Source: Natribaculum breve (lineage in GTDB: Archaea > Halobacteriota > Halobacteria > Halobacteriales > Natrialbaceae). Taken from it: 64,000 nt of DNA. Position numbers and translations under genes: made by a program. The stretch lies in the NCBI RefSeq assembly GCF_023008585.1, contig NZ_CP095390.1:2356001-2420000 (forward strand). The letters run 5' to 3'. The notes beneath the pieces are model-generated. The model was not told the origin of the DNA, ran no database searches, and saw only the letters and a program-made list of their open reading frames with translations. Of this stretch, positions 24,501-32,836 are shown in pieces; positions within the stretch are counted from its first letter, which is position 1; each line of letters starts with the position of its first letter.

Positions 24501-27157
24501 TCGAGTTCGTAGAACGGCTCGAGCCCGTAGTAGTTCTCGAGGAGGTCGTCGATGAAGTCGGCCGTCTTGAGCATGTGTTCGGCCGCGCCGTCGGAGAGAA
24601 CGATATCCTGGACTTTGAGTTCGACCAGCTGGTCCTCGTGGACGAGCGGTTCGCCGTGGACGTCCTCCTCGTAGCCGAGTGCCTGGAGCTGTCCGACGGT
24701 GACGTCGAGTTCCGACGCGCGAACCGCCGTGACGGGCAGGTCCGTCATGTCGTAGCGGACGGTACCGTCCTTGAACGTCGAGACGTCGTGTTTCGCCCGC
24801 AGGATCCCCTTCTCCATCGGTTCGGGGATCTTGTTCGTCGAGGTGAGTCCCTTCACGCCTTTCAGGATCTCGAAGGCGTTCTCGCGTTCGCCGACCGACT
24901 CGAGGGCGTCGCGGTAGACCTCGTCGACGTCGACCTCCTGGCGCTCGACGCAGGTCGCCTCGACCTCACAGCGGTCGCACTCGACGCGGCCGGCCTCGTC
25001 GGGTTCGACTCTCGAGTCACAGCTCGGACACCGGTAGTCGGGTTCGGTCCGCGAGCCACACTCTGGACAGCGGTTCTCGAACGTCTCCGTGTGACACTCG
25101 CGACAGCGCTGGCGACCGACCTCGAGTTCGACGACGCCCGGCGTGTCCGACATCGTCTCGGCGTGTTTGCCCGCCTTGGCGACGTCGCGCTGTGCGCCGC
25201 CGGCCTCGCCGATCGGGAACAGGGTGTGGACGGGCGGGCTGAGGTCCCGGCGTTCGGACTTCTCGGGGCGGCCCATCCGGTTGCCGATCCGCGTCGGTGC
25301 CCGTTCGCGGACCGCGAAGGGTGCGACCTCGTTGACCGCCTCGATCGCGTTCTCGCCGTCGGCCCACGTTCGGGCGCGCTCGGAGAGGTCCTCGTCGCGC
25401 CAGGTGCGCTCGAGGTCGGTCGTCAGTCCAAGCGTCAGCACGAACGGCTGCCAGTCGTCGACCTCGATCCGACCCTCGCTCTCGCGCTGGCGATGCTCGA
25501 GGACGATCGTCTCTAAGGCCTCTCGCGTCCCCTCGGTGTACTCGAGGACCAGCGTCCCGTCTTCGATCTCACCTTCCGAGACGGCCTCGGCGAGCGCACA
25601 GAAGTCCTCGACGGAGAGGTCGTGCCAGAGGTAGGTGTACTCGGGGTGCAACGGGGCGTCGTAGCGTTCGGCCCACTCGAGGGCGCGCTCGACGGTCGGC
25701 CGTTCGACGTCGACCCGGGGGTCGTCCTCGAGTGCCTGGGCGTCGGCCCCGGCGGCCTCGAGGTCCTGGATCCACCACTCGGGGACGTAGGAGGCGGGCG
25801 CGAGCGGGTGGTTGTTCTCGACGAACTCGCCGTAGTTGACGAGGTACTCGCCCAGATCGAGGATCGCCTCGACGCCGTTTCGGACCTCGAGTGCCTCGTC
25901 GGGATCGTCGATCCGGCGGACGTCGCCGTTGGCGAGTTTGACGGTCGGGCCTTCGATGGTGTCGACGGGGACGACGCCTGCCGCCTTCCCCGGTCGTTCG
26001 GTCTTGATCTGGGTGCCGGTGGCGAGGAAGTCGTCGACGAGGTGCATCGTCGCGGGGTGGACGCCGGCGGTCGCGAAGCCGTGGTTTCGCGCACGGCCGT
26101 AGCGCAGGCGGAAGCCGCCCTCGGCACAGGGGTGAGAGAAGACGGGGCGGCCGGCGATCAGGTCCCGGAGGAACTTCGTCGACTCGCCGACGCGCGTCGG
26201 CCCCTGTGGCTCGTCGTCCTGGGTTTCGCCGTCGTCGGCCTCGTCTTCGTCCTCGCCGCTATCGTCTTCGTCCTCGTCCTCCTCTCCGTCGGCTTCGCTC
26301 GCTTCGTCCTCGCTTTCGTAGTAGGTGCCGTCGATCAGATCCTGGAGCCACGGCCAGTCGACCTCCTCGAGCTGGGAGGTGTAGCGCTGGATCTTCGGCG
26401 CTTTCAGGGCGATCCCCTCGGCCATGACGAGACACATCCCGCCGCGGGCGGAGTTGGTGTCGACGCGCTCCAGGTCGCGGTAGCCCGACACTTCCTCGTC
26501 GCCAGTCGCCTCCCCGTCGAGCATGATCGGGAGGTGTTTGGCGATGAACTTCGTCTCCTCGTCTTTCGGGGAGTACTGCAGTCCCGTCTCCTTGTCGTAG
26601 AGGGCGACCTCCTCGGCGTAGCGTTCGATCTCTTCGTCGCGGGCGTCGTACTGCTCTAGGCCGACGAGCGCCCGCGTGTAGTCGGCGACGAGCACCGACA
26701 GCGCCTGTGCGGTCCCGCCTGCCGATCGAATGGGGCCGGCGTAGTAGACGTTGACGAACTCCGTGCCGTCGTCGTTTTCCAGGATCTCGATCTTGTCGAT
26801 CCCCTCGATTGGCGCGGCGACGACCCCCTCGGTGAGCAAGGCGACGGCGGTCCGGACCGCGCCCTCGACCTTCCCGGCTTTCGTCTCGTAGTCGCCGACG
26901 TTCCCCTCCGCGAAGTCCTTCGCGAGTTCGAGGGCTGCCTCCTCGCGGGACATCTGCCCCTCGAGTTCGCGGACCCGCTCGGCGACGCCGTCGATGCCGA
27001 GGATGTTCTCGACGCGGTCGGCCATGTCCTGTGCGACCGGAATCTCGACTTCGGGTTCGGGGTCGTCGCCGCGTTCTTTCGCCGTCTCGGCGACGTCGAA
27101 CGCCGCCTCGAGTTGCTCTTCGAGTCGGTCGAAGTAGCGTTCGTCCTCCTCGCGCAT
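21527..27157 (-). CDS. polC: DNA polymerase D large subunit (DP2) with two inteins
   Basis: Catalytic subunit of the archaeal two-subunit replicative polymerase PolD. The precursor is 1876 residues; without the two inteins 1181 remain, the family length. Features in order: N-terminal DP2 domain (VNVYYAGPIRSAGGTAQAL); an acidic low-complexity loop around residues 270-310; a zinc-binding region with three or four CxxC knuckles (CRECHTETFENRCPECG onward); the catalytic DGDED stretch; and a C-terminal zinc ribbon (CLDCGEKF, CRECGG) before the tail that contacts DP1/PCNA. Both inteins interrupt the catalytic region. The ATG at MREEDERYFDRLEEQL is one base after the stop of the PPC-domain gene. Confidence 0.96.
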   Translation of the reverse strand: MREEDERYFDRLEEQLEAAFDVAETAKERGDDPEPEVEIPVAQDMADRVENILGIDGVAERVRELEGQMSREEAALELAKDFAEGNVGDYETKAGKVEGAVRTAVALLTEGVVAAPIEGIDKIEILENDDGTEFVNVYYAGPIRSAGGTAQALSVLVADYTRALVGLEQYDARDEEIERYAEEVALYDKETGLQYSPKDEETKFIAKHLPIMLDGEATGDEEVSGYRDLERVDTNSARGGMCLVMAEGIALKAPKIQRYTSQLEEVDWPWLQDLIDGTYYESEDEASEADGEEDEDEDDSGEDEDEADDGETQDDEPQGPTRVGESTKFLRDLIAGRPVFSHPCAEGGFRLRYGRARNHGFATAGVHPATMHLVDDFLATGTQIKTERPGKAAGVVPVDTIEGPTVKLANGDVRRIDDPDEALEVRNGVEAILDLGEYLVNYGEFVENNHPLAPASYVPEWWIQDLEAAGADAQALEDDPRVDVERPTVERALEWAERYDAPLHPEYTYLWHDLSVEDFCALAEAVSEGEIEDGTLVLEYTEGTREALETIVLEHRQRESEGRIEVDDWQPFVLTLGLTTDLERTWRDEDLSERARTWADGENAIEAVNEVAPFAVRERAPTRIGNRMGRPEKSERRDLSPPVHTLFPIGEAGGAQRDVAKAGKHAETMSDTPGVVELEVGRQRCRECHTETFENRCPECGSRTEPDYRCPSCDSRVEPDEAGRVECDRCEVEATCVERQEVDVDEVYRDALESVGERENAFEILKGVKGLTSTNKIPEPMEKGILRAKHDVSTFKDGTVRYDMTDLPVTAVRASELDVTVGQLQALGYEEDVHGEPLVHEDQLVELKVQDIVLSDGAAEHMLKTADFIDDLLENYYGLEPFYELEDREDLVGELVFGMAPHTSAATVGRVIGFTSAAVGYAHPFFHAAKRRNCFHPETTIQYESEGGRVREISIEKFVESRLTDPREDDFGTLIQDLEEPVSVPSIDEDGIPVSRPVETVSKHPAPDHLVRIETRDERELTVTPDHEMVVWNGGLESVVASEIGPGDEIPVPPEPGSRTDTPRTGVADGGRPGVDIVERAEVVPADVEYTYCLTVADTHTLVANGLYSEQCDGDEDCVMLLMDGLLNFSRSYLPDKRGGSVAEDSRLIAFDPDGELRFMTFDEFWDELDVPVEVDGKFQKKTAALEGWKTYAFDENHEASPKPIEKAIRYRADDDEELLRIRTQFGRELEITTDHSLFRYDDGIAEVAGSDLEEGDLIVAPRNLDVDPTKTTIDVLECVDEPYVLVDDGLEEWLTEVWNDAEWGSATRVAFDGGLSYRLSKKKIRWETLAEIESECGDRQLPDDLRIGWKGSSDCIDRLVDVDEEFAWLLGMFVAEGSLSASRPTIHNSEEELVERIVEATEAVLGCEPSVRWSNKSYEIAFPAVFFDVLYELGFEDHESYNSSEKVVPECILRAEKDAVLAFLRGFIAGDGSETTDDNHTTIGFHTTSENVKDGIVFCCHRLGLVANVSHRERDETRQPIYTVTVSGGASDNPLERILDGQEPYHPKSLVVSIPTELMEIREMDIEGVKRLVPKYLKRRENISLQQLREIVAELDERDLLEEAERKLEEIRPLVDGDLSYLRITSIERVEYDGHLYDLQVGGEPIFTANWLYAHNSMDAPLVMSSRIDPAEIDDEAHNMDVVSQYPREFYEASLEMADPGEVDVEIAEDTLGTDEEYTGFEHTHDTSNIALGPDLSAYKTLGSMMDKMDAQLELSRKLRAVDETDVAERVIEYHFLPDLIGNLRAFSRQETRCLDCGEKFRRMPLTEVCRECGGRVNLTVHQGSVNKYMQTAIEVAEEYGCRDYTKQRLEVLERSLESIFENDKNKQSGIEDFM
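22187..23737 (-). other. Intein 2 of DP2: 517-residue intein with LAGLIDADG endonuclease
   Basis: Inserted between RGG and SMDAPLVM, a conserved DP2 stretch. It begins with Ser (SVAEDSRLIAF) and ends WLYAHN with Ser as the +1 residue, so splicing uses Ser nucleophiles on both sides. Block B is LEITTDHSLF. A dodecapeptide endonuclease is visible in LLGMFVAEGSLS and FLRGFIAGDGSE, each keeping an acidic residue at the catalytic position. Only 29 extein residues separate it from intein 1. This intein is probably still able to home. Confidence 0.88.
23825..24358 (-). other. Intein 1 of DP2: 178-residue mini-intein without endonuclease
   Basis: Begins with Cys (CFHPETTIQYES, block A) directly after KRRN. 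Block B is LTVTPDHEMVV with the conserved T-x2-H. The C-terminal blocks are YTYCLTVADTHTLVANG and GLYSEQ, followed by Cys of the extein catalytic motif. There is no LAGLIDADG segment, so it is a splicing-only mini-intein that has lost its homing enzyme. The last residue is Gln rather than Asn and the penultimate residue is Glu rather than His. It sits immediately before the active-site DGDED. Confidence 0.85.
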
Positions 27158-27158
27158 C

Positions 27159-27579
27159 TCAGAGCCAGAGGTCGAGGTCGGTGGTCTCGTCGTGGGCGCG
27201 CTCGAGTGGCTCCTCGAAGACGCGCATGTGTACCTCACCGGCGAAGACGGTCGCCTCGTTCAGGTGACCGGCGACGGCGTCGCCGTCGGGGCCGGAGAGG
27301 ACGACGTGGGTGTGTGCGAAGCGCTCGCCGTCTAACAACGAGACGTTACCGACGCAACTCGCGACCTCGAGCGGTTCGTCGAACTCGATCGGGCGGTACT
27401 CGAGGTCGTCCTGGTCGTAGAACCAGAGTTCGGCGTCCTGGACCGCGCCGAGCGCCGTAAACCAGTGCGGCGTCGGCCTCGACCTCGTCCGCGAGCGACT
27501 CGATCTCCGCCCGCCAGTCGGCTCCGGTCTCGAGGCGGGCGACGTACTCACGTGTCGTCTCGACGGCGCGATAGTTCAT
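27159..27579 (-). pseudogene. PPC-domain (DUF296) DNA-binding protein, one-base frameshift
   Basis: Two frames together give one ordinary PPC-domain protein of about 139 residues. The N-terminal frame starts MNYRAVETTREYVARLETG and runs to EVEADAALVYG; the other frame supplies WFTALGAVQDAELWFYDQ through LASCVGNVSLL-type core, HTHVVLSGPDG, AGHLNEATVFAGEVHM and the end DLDLWL. Removing one C at 27465 joins them as DAAWFTALGAVQ, which reads like the family. The gene is otherwise undamaged and has a promoter (T-run 28 bases before the ATG), so this is a very recent mutation or a sequence error. PPC proteins are small trimeric DNA-binding or metabolic regulators. It directly precedes polC by one base. 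Confidence 0.8.
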
Positions 27580-27603
27580 AGACGTGTTCTGTATCGGCTG
27601 GGA

Positions 27604-27611
27604 GAAAAATA
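27604..27611 (-). promoter_or_regulatory. TATA-like box of the PPC gene - polC operon
   Basis: On the minus strand TATTTTTC is centred 28 bases before the ATG at 27579, indicating a leaderless transcript that probably also carries polC. Confidence 0.5.
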
Positions 27612-27950
27612 CCACGGGTCGCGAACGGGGCAGTCGTCCGTCCCGGCAGTGGTGGCGTCGACGCCGCTGGAACGGCGGCCGACCGGTCGATCGTCGACGG
27701 TCGCGACGACCGCTCTCTGTCGACTCGAGTGGGGTTTTCCGGTCCGTGTGAGGTCGGTCCGAACGCGTCACCCGACGTCTGTCCGACCGACGATCGCGGT
27801 GCTGGCAGCGTCGATGTACGAGATCGTTCGCTGAAAGACAGATGTGGGTGCAGATGGACCCGGTATTTCGACTATTCTCGAGAGTAAAAGCCGATTTGCA
27901 TATTTTACCCTGTTGATACCAAAATAGGTGTAGTGATAACACCTGCCAAG
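27612..27950. other. Divergent intergenic region before the peptide ABC operon
   Basis: No gene is seen. The right-hand third is AT-rich with two TATA-like stretches, CATATTTTAC near 27899 and AAAATAGG at 27921-27928; the latter is 27 bases before the ATG of the binding-protein gene. Confidence 0.5.
27921..27928 (+). promoter_or_regulatory. TATA-like box of the peptide ABC operon
   Basis: AAAATAGG is centred 27 bases before the ATG at 27951. This favours that ATG over the in-frame GTG six codons upstream and implies a leaderless operon mRNA. Confidence 0.5.
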
Positions 27951-29564
27951 ATGGTGCCAGACCAGACCACTGTAACGCGGCGGCAACTGCTCGGTTCGGG
28001 GGCTGCCGTCTCCGCAGCAGTGATCGCAGGGTGTATCGGTGGCAACGGAAACGACGACGACGACGACGAAGGCGGCGGTGGCGGCGGTGGCAACCGCCTC
28101 CACTTCACGCAGGAACAATCGCGCGAAGAGAACTTCGACCCCGTCATCTCGAACGACGCCTACAGCTTCCAGGTGATCCAGCAGGTCTTCGACGGTCTCT
28201 ACGAGTACGGCGAGGACCTCGAGCTCCAGCCGAAGCTCGCGACCGGCGAGCCGACCGTCGAACGCGACGGCACGCGATTCATCTTCGAGATCGTAGAGGG
28301 TGCGACGTTCCACAACGGGGACGAGGTGACCGCCGGCGACGTCGCCCACTCGTTTACCGCGCCCGTCGAAGAGGAGACGGAGAACGCGGCCGAGTACGAC
28401 ATGATCGAGAGCACCGAGGTCATAGACGACTACCAGCTGCAGGTCGACCTCGGCGAGGACCCGTACGGCCCGTTCGAGCTCGCGACGATGGGGGTGACGG
28501 TCGTCCCGGAGGCCGTCCGAACCGAGGACCGCGAGGCGTTCAATACCAGCCCGGTCGGCTCCGGCCCGTTCGAGTTCGTCGAACTCCAGGAGAACGAGTA
28601 CGTCGACCTCGCGCGCAACGACGACTACTGGGACGACCTCGAGCCGAACCTCGAGCAGGTCAGGTTCGTGGCTCACGACGACGACGCGGGTCGCGTCTCC
28701 GACATTCGGGCTGGGAACACCGACGTCGTCGCGGGCATTCCCAACGACGACTGGGACGTCCTCGAGAACGAGGGGGGCGTCGAACTCCACTCGGCCGAGA
28801 GTCCGTCGTTCATGTATATGGCGTTCAACTGTAACGAGGGGCCCACGACCAACCCCGAGGTACGTCGCGCCATCGCTCACTCGTTCTCGATGTCGGATTT
28901 CATCGAGTCAAACGCCGGAAACGTGGCCTCGCCGATGTACAGTCCAATTCCGCCGGTCGTCAACGAAATCTGGGAGTTCCCACAGGACGAGTACCAGGAG
29001 CTGTTGCCGGAGTACGATCCCGACGAGGCCCAGTCGTTACTCGACGAGCACGCGCCCGACGACTTTACGCCGACGATCATCACGCCGGAGGGGATCCGTG
29101 CGCAGTTGGCCGAACGGCTCGCCACCCGGCTGGACGAGATCGGCTACGGTGCGGACGTGCAGACGCTCGACTTCGCGACCCTGGTCGACACCTACACCAG
29201 CGGGAGCGCCGACGACTACCACATGTACCTGCTGGGCTGGACCGGCGGTCCCGACCCCGACTTCTACCTCTACCCGCTCTTCCACGAGAGCCAGGCTGGG
29301 GTGAACCAGGGCCACTACTACGAGGGAAGCGCGGACTTCCACGACAACATTCAGCAGGCGCGCAACTCCGCCGACCAGGAGGAACGCTACGATCTCTACG
29401 AACCCGTCATCCGGGAGATCGTCGAGCAACTCCCCGCGTTGCCGGCGTTCACGCAGGACAACACGATGGCCTCCCGCGACTACGTGAGCGACCTGCAGGC
29501 CCATCCGGAGGTGACGAGAAACCCGACCTTGGTCGCGGAGTACACGAACGTATCGCTGCAGTGA
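27951..29564 (+). CDS. Peptide/oligopeptide ABC transporter substrate-binding lipoprotein (SBP family 5)
   Basis: A 537-residue extracytoplasmic binding protein. The N-terminus has a twin-arginine motif (TRRQLLGSGAAVSAA) and lipobox (VIAGC), followed by an Asp/Gly-rich linker that spaces the anchored protein from the membrane. The SBP_bac_5 domain is seen in YGEDLELQPKLATGEPTV, FHNGDEVTAGDVAHSF, NTSPVGSGPFEF and GWTGGPDPDFYLYPLF. The family binds di- and oligopeptides, nickel or opines; specificity is not decidable from sequence. It is the first gene of a five-gene operon with two permeases and two ATPases. Confidence 0.93.
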   Translation: MVPDQTTVTRRQLLGSGAAVSAAVIAGCIGGNGNDDDDDEGGGGGGGNRLHFTQEQSREENFDPVISNDAYSFQVIQQVFDGLYEYGEDLELQPKLATGEPTVERDGTRFIFEIVEGATFHNGDEVTAGDVAHSFTAPVEEETENAAEYDMIESTEVIDDYQLQVDLGEDPYGPFELATMGVTVVPEAVRTEDREAFNTSPVGSGPFEFVELQENEYVDLARNDDYWDDLEPNLEQVRFVAHDDDAGRVSDIRAGNTDVVAGIPNDDWDVLENEGGVELHSAESPSFMYMAFNCNEGPTTNPEVRRAIAHSFSMSDFIESNAGNVASPMYSPIPPVVNEIWEFPQDEYQELLPEYDPDEAQSLLDEHAPDDFTPTIITPEGIRAQLAERLATRLDEIGYGADVQTLDFATLVDTYTSGSADDYHMYLLGWTGGPDPDFYLYPLFHESQAGVNQGHYYEGSADFHDNIQQARNSADQEERYDLYEPVIREIVEQLPALPAFTQDNTMASRDYVSDLQAHPEVTRNPTLVAEYTNVSLQ

Positions 29565-29668
29565 ACGCAGCGGCGTTTCCGGCCGTCGACGGGGCGAGCG
29601 ACCGACTTCCGGTCGGCCGACCGACGGCGCAGTCGACGCCGGTACGATAGCGACGAAACGACTGATCG

Positions 29669-30670
29669 ATGAAACTACTGAAATACGCACTGTTCAGGCT
29701 CCTGCAAGCGATTCCCGTGCTGATCGGGATCTCCATCATCACGTTCCTGCTCGCGAACCTGGGGCCGGGCGATCCGGTCAGCCTCATGCTTCAGGGACAG
29801 GAACACGACGAGGAACTGGTCCGAGCGATCGAACAGCGGTACGGACTCGACAAACCGCTACACGAGCGGTACGTGACGTACATGGCCGGTCTCCTGCAGG
29901 GCGACTTCGGCCAGAGCATCTACTACCAGCGACCGGTTTCCGACCTGATGATGGACCGGATCGGGCCGACGCTCTTGCTCGTCCTGTCGGCGTACGCGTT
30001 CGCGCTGGTGACCGCGATCCCACTCGGCGTCGTGGCCGCCAACCGACGAAACGAGCCGACCGACCACCTCTCGCGGATCGTCGCGCTCGTCGGCGTCAGC
30101 ACCCCGTCGTTCTGGATCGGGATCGTCCTCATCCTGATCTTCGCGGTCAAACTCGGCTGGCTCCCCTCGAGTGGACTCGTCTACCCGTGGCGACCGCCCG
30201 ACGCCTACCGGGGGATCGACGGCCATCTCGAGTTGTTCCAGCAGACGATCAGACACCTGCTGTTGCCGATGATCGCGCTGGGGACGTTGCAGATGGCGAC
30301 GATCATGCGCGTCGAGCGGACCCAGATGATCGAGTCGCTGCAAGGCGAGTACGTCAAACTCGCCCGCGCGTACGGCGTGCCCGAGCGGACGATCCTGCGA
30401 AAGCACGCCTTCCAGGTCGCCCAGCTACCGATCATCACTATCGTCGGTCTCAACCTGTCGACGGCGCTCGGCGGTGCCGTCCTCACGGAGACGGTGTTCA
30501 ACATCAACGGTATGGGTCTGCTGTTCGTCAACGCGATCCAGCGGAACGATTACCAGCTCGTGATGGGCGTCACGATAGTGCTCGGCACCCTGTTCGTGAT
30601 CGGCGTCATCATCACGGACATCTCGTACGCGTACGTCGACCCGCGCGTCACCTACGGAGAGAGTGAATAA
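29669..30670 (+). CDS. Peptide ABC transporter permease (DppB type)
   Basis: A 333-residue permease with six hydrophobic segments. It starts KLLKYALFRLLQAIPVLIGIS, the usual DppB N-terminus, and has GPGDPVSLM early on. The EAA-like loop that contacts the ATPases is around GEYVKLARAYGVPERTILRKHA. It pairs with the following permease to form the membrane channel. It is 104 bases after the binding-protein gene and two bases before the next permease gene. Confidence 0.93.
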   Translation: MKLLKYALFRLLQAIPVLIGISIITFLLANLGPGDPVSLMLQGQEHDEELVRAIEQRYGLDKPLHERYVTYMAGLLQGDFGQSIYYQRPVSDLMMDRIGPTLLLVLSAYAFALVTAIPLGVVAANRRNEPTDHLSRIVALVGVSTPSFWIGIVLILIFAVKLGWLPSSGLVYPWRPPDAYRGIDGHLELFQQTIRHLLLPMIALGTLQMATIMRVERTQMIESLQGEYVKLARAYGVPERTILRKHAFQVAQLPIITIVGLNLSTALGGAVLTETVFNINGMGLLFVNAIQRNDYQLVMGVTIVLGTLFVIGVIITDISYAYVDPRVTYGESE

Positions 30671-30672
30671 CG

Positions 30673-31704
30673 ATGGCAGTCGGTGAATCACAGGTCGACA
30701 GCGGCACGGATGCGGCCGGCGAAGACGAGGAGGTCGAAGCCCGCGTCGGCTGGCGGTACACCGTCGCGCGGATCCGGAAGGACACGACGGCCCGCTGGGG
30801 ACTGTACGTCGTGGCGTTCGTGCTGTTCGTCGCGATCTACGCCGCCGTCGACAGCAACCTCTCGCGGCTCACGTTCGGCCAGTTCTCCGATTACACGTTC
30901 GCGAAGCTGTTACCGATCTTCGACCACCCCACTCGCATCCCGCCACCGGGCGAGGGGACACAGCACATGCCGCCGTACTTCCCGCTCGCCGAGCAGCCGT
31001 GGAACCCGCTGCCGGCTGGGGGTACGCTCGAGCACCCCCTCGGAACGGACCCCTCCGGTCGAGATTACTTCACGCGGATCGTCTACGGCACGCAGGTGTC
31101 GGTGTTCGTCGGTATCGTCTCGACGACTATCGGCCTCGCCGGCGGCACGATCGTCGGTGCCGTCGCCGGTTACTACGGCGGCCGGGTCGACGACGCCCTG
31201 ATGCGGCTCGTCGAGACCGTCTACGCGATCCCGCCGCTGATCCTCATCATCGTCTTCACCGTCTTCGTCGGCGGTGCGAACATCTGGTATGCGGTCCTCG
31301 GGGTCGGGATCGCGTTCGTTCCCGTCTTCGCCCGCATCATCCGGAGCCGGGTCCTGAGCATCCGCGAGATGGACTACATCGAGGCGGCCCGCGCGTCAGG
31401 GGTGAAAGATCGCGACGTCATCCTGCGACACGTCGTGCCGAACAGCTTCGCGCCGGTGCTGGTGTACGCGACGCTGCAGATCGGCGTGACGATCCTCATC
31501 GTCGCCGGACTCTCGTTTCTCGGCTACGGCGCACAGCCGCCGACCCCGGACTGGGGCCAGATGCTCAACACCGCACACGGCTACATGCACTCGAACGTCT
31601 GGCTCTCGATCTGGCCGGGGCTGGCGATCATGATCACCATCATGGGCTTCAACCTGTTCGGCGACGGCTTACAGGACGCCCTCGACCCGCGAATCGAAGA
31701 CTAA
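30673..31704 (+). CDS. Peptide ABC transporter permease (DppC type)
   Basis: A 343-residue partner permease. An acidic soluble N-terminus of about 35 residues precedes the first membrane helix (WGLYVVAFVLFVAIYAAV), then a periplasm-facing domain with HPLGTDPSGRDYFTRIVYG, a DppC hallmark, and five more helices. The coupling loop is DYIEAARASGVKDRDVILRH. It begins two bases after the DppB-type stop and ends one base before the first ATPase gene, so translation is coupled. Confidence 0.93.
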   Translation: MAVGESQVDSGTDAAGEDEEVEARVGWRYTVARIRKDTTARWGLYVVAFVLFVAIYAAVDSNLSRLTFGQFSDYTFAKLLPIFDHPTRIPPPGEGTQHMPPYFPLAEQPWNPLPAGGTLEHPLGTDPSGRDYFTRIVYGTQVSVFVGIVSTTIGLAGGTIVGAVAGYYGGRVDDALMRLVETVYAIPPLILIIVFTVFVGGANIWYAVLGVGIAFVPVFARIIRSRVLSIREMDYIEAARASGVKDRDVILRHVVPNSFAPVLVYATLQIGVTILIVAGLSFLGYGAQPPTPDWGQMLNTAHGYMHSNVWLSIWPGLAIMITIMGFNLFGDGLQDALDPRIED

Positions 31705-31705
31705 C

Positions 31706-32836
31706 ATGAGCTCGGAACCACTCCTTCGCGTCGAGAACCTCAAGACGCAGTTCTTTACGGAAACAGGTACAGTACGCGCCGTCGACGGCATCTCGTTCGA
31801 GGTCTACGAGGGCGAGATCGTCGGACTCGTCGGCGAGAGCGGCGCAGGCAAGAGCGTCGCCTCGATGAGCCTGCTGCGACTCGTCGAGTCTCCCGGCGAG
31901 ATCGTCGACGGCGAGATCACCTACAAGGGCGAGACGATCTTCGGCCTCGAGGAGGGACCCGACGGCGACCTTCGGGAGCGCGACGACGTGCTCTCGAACG
32001 AGGAGATCCGCACCCGGATCCGGGGCAACGAGATCGCCGTCATCTTCCAGGATCCGATGGAGTCGCTCAACCCCGTTTTCACCGTCGGAGGGCAGCTGCG
32101 GGAGTTCATCGAACTCAACCGTGGACTGTCGGAAGACGAGGCACGCCTCGAGGCGGTCGACATGCTCCGGGAGGTCGGCATCCCCGACCCCGAGAAGCGC
32201 TACGACGAGTACCCACACCAGTTCTCCGGCGGCATGCGCCAGCGGGTACTCATCGCGATGGCGCTGGCCTGCGAACCCAGCCTCATCATCGCCGACGAAC
32301 CGACGACGGCACTCGACGTCACCGTCGAGGGCCAGATCATCGACCTCGTCGACGAACTCCAGCAGAAGTACGGCACGAGTTTCATCTGGGTCACCCACGA
32401 CCTGGGCGTCGTCGCCGAGATCTGCGACCGGGTGAACGTCATGTACCTCGGCGAGATCGTCGAGCAAGCGCCCGTGGACGAGCTGTTCTACGACACGAAA
32501 CACCCCTACACCGACGCCTTGCTCGACTCGATCCCCCGTCCCGACCGGACCGTCGAGGACCTCGAGCCGATCGAGGGGGTGATGCCCGAGGCGATCAACC
32601 CGCCGTCGGGCTGTCGGTTCCACCCCCGCTGTCCGGACGCCAGGGAGGTCTGTCGACGCGTCCACCCCGAGAACAGACGGGTCGCGTTCGCGGGCGACGA
32701 GCCACACCGTGCGGCCTGCGTGAAACACGACGCCTTCGACGTCGGCTACGACGAGAGCGTCCCGATCGACCCCGAACCCGAGTTGATGGCGGATGCAGGT
32801 TCCGCCTCGGCGGACGGAGGTGAGGACCGTGAGTAG
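31706..32836 (+). CDS. Peptide ABC transporter ATP-binding protein (DppD type)
   Basis: A 376-residue ATPase. Walker A is [15 protein letters not shown], the signature is [16 protein letters not shown], Walker B is [14 protein letters not shown], and the switch His follows in [12 protein letters not shown]. The C-terminal oligopeptide extension contains the Cys motif [14 protein letters not shown] and a later C, which in DppD/OppD relatives can hold an Fe-S cluster. Its 3' end overlaps the start of the second ATPase gene by eight bases. Confidence 0.93.
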   Translation: MSSEPLLRVENLKTQFFTETGTVRAVDGISFEVYEGEIVGLVGESGAGKSVASMSLLRLVESPGEIVDGEITYKGETIFGLEEGPDGDLRERDDVLSNEEIRTRIRGNEIAVIFQDPMESLNPVFTVGGQLREFIELNRGLSEDEARLEAVDMLREVGIPDPEKRYDEYPHQFSGGMRQRVLIAMALACEPSLIIADEPTTALDVTVEGQIIDLVDELQQKYGTSFIWVTHDLGVVAEICDRVNVMYLGEIVEQAPVDELFYDTKHPYTDALLDSIPRPDRTVEDLEPIEGVMPEAINPPSGCRFHPRCPDAREVCRRVHPENRRVAFAGDEPHRAACVKHDAFDVGYDESVPIDPEPELMADAGSASADGGEDRE

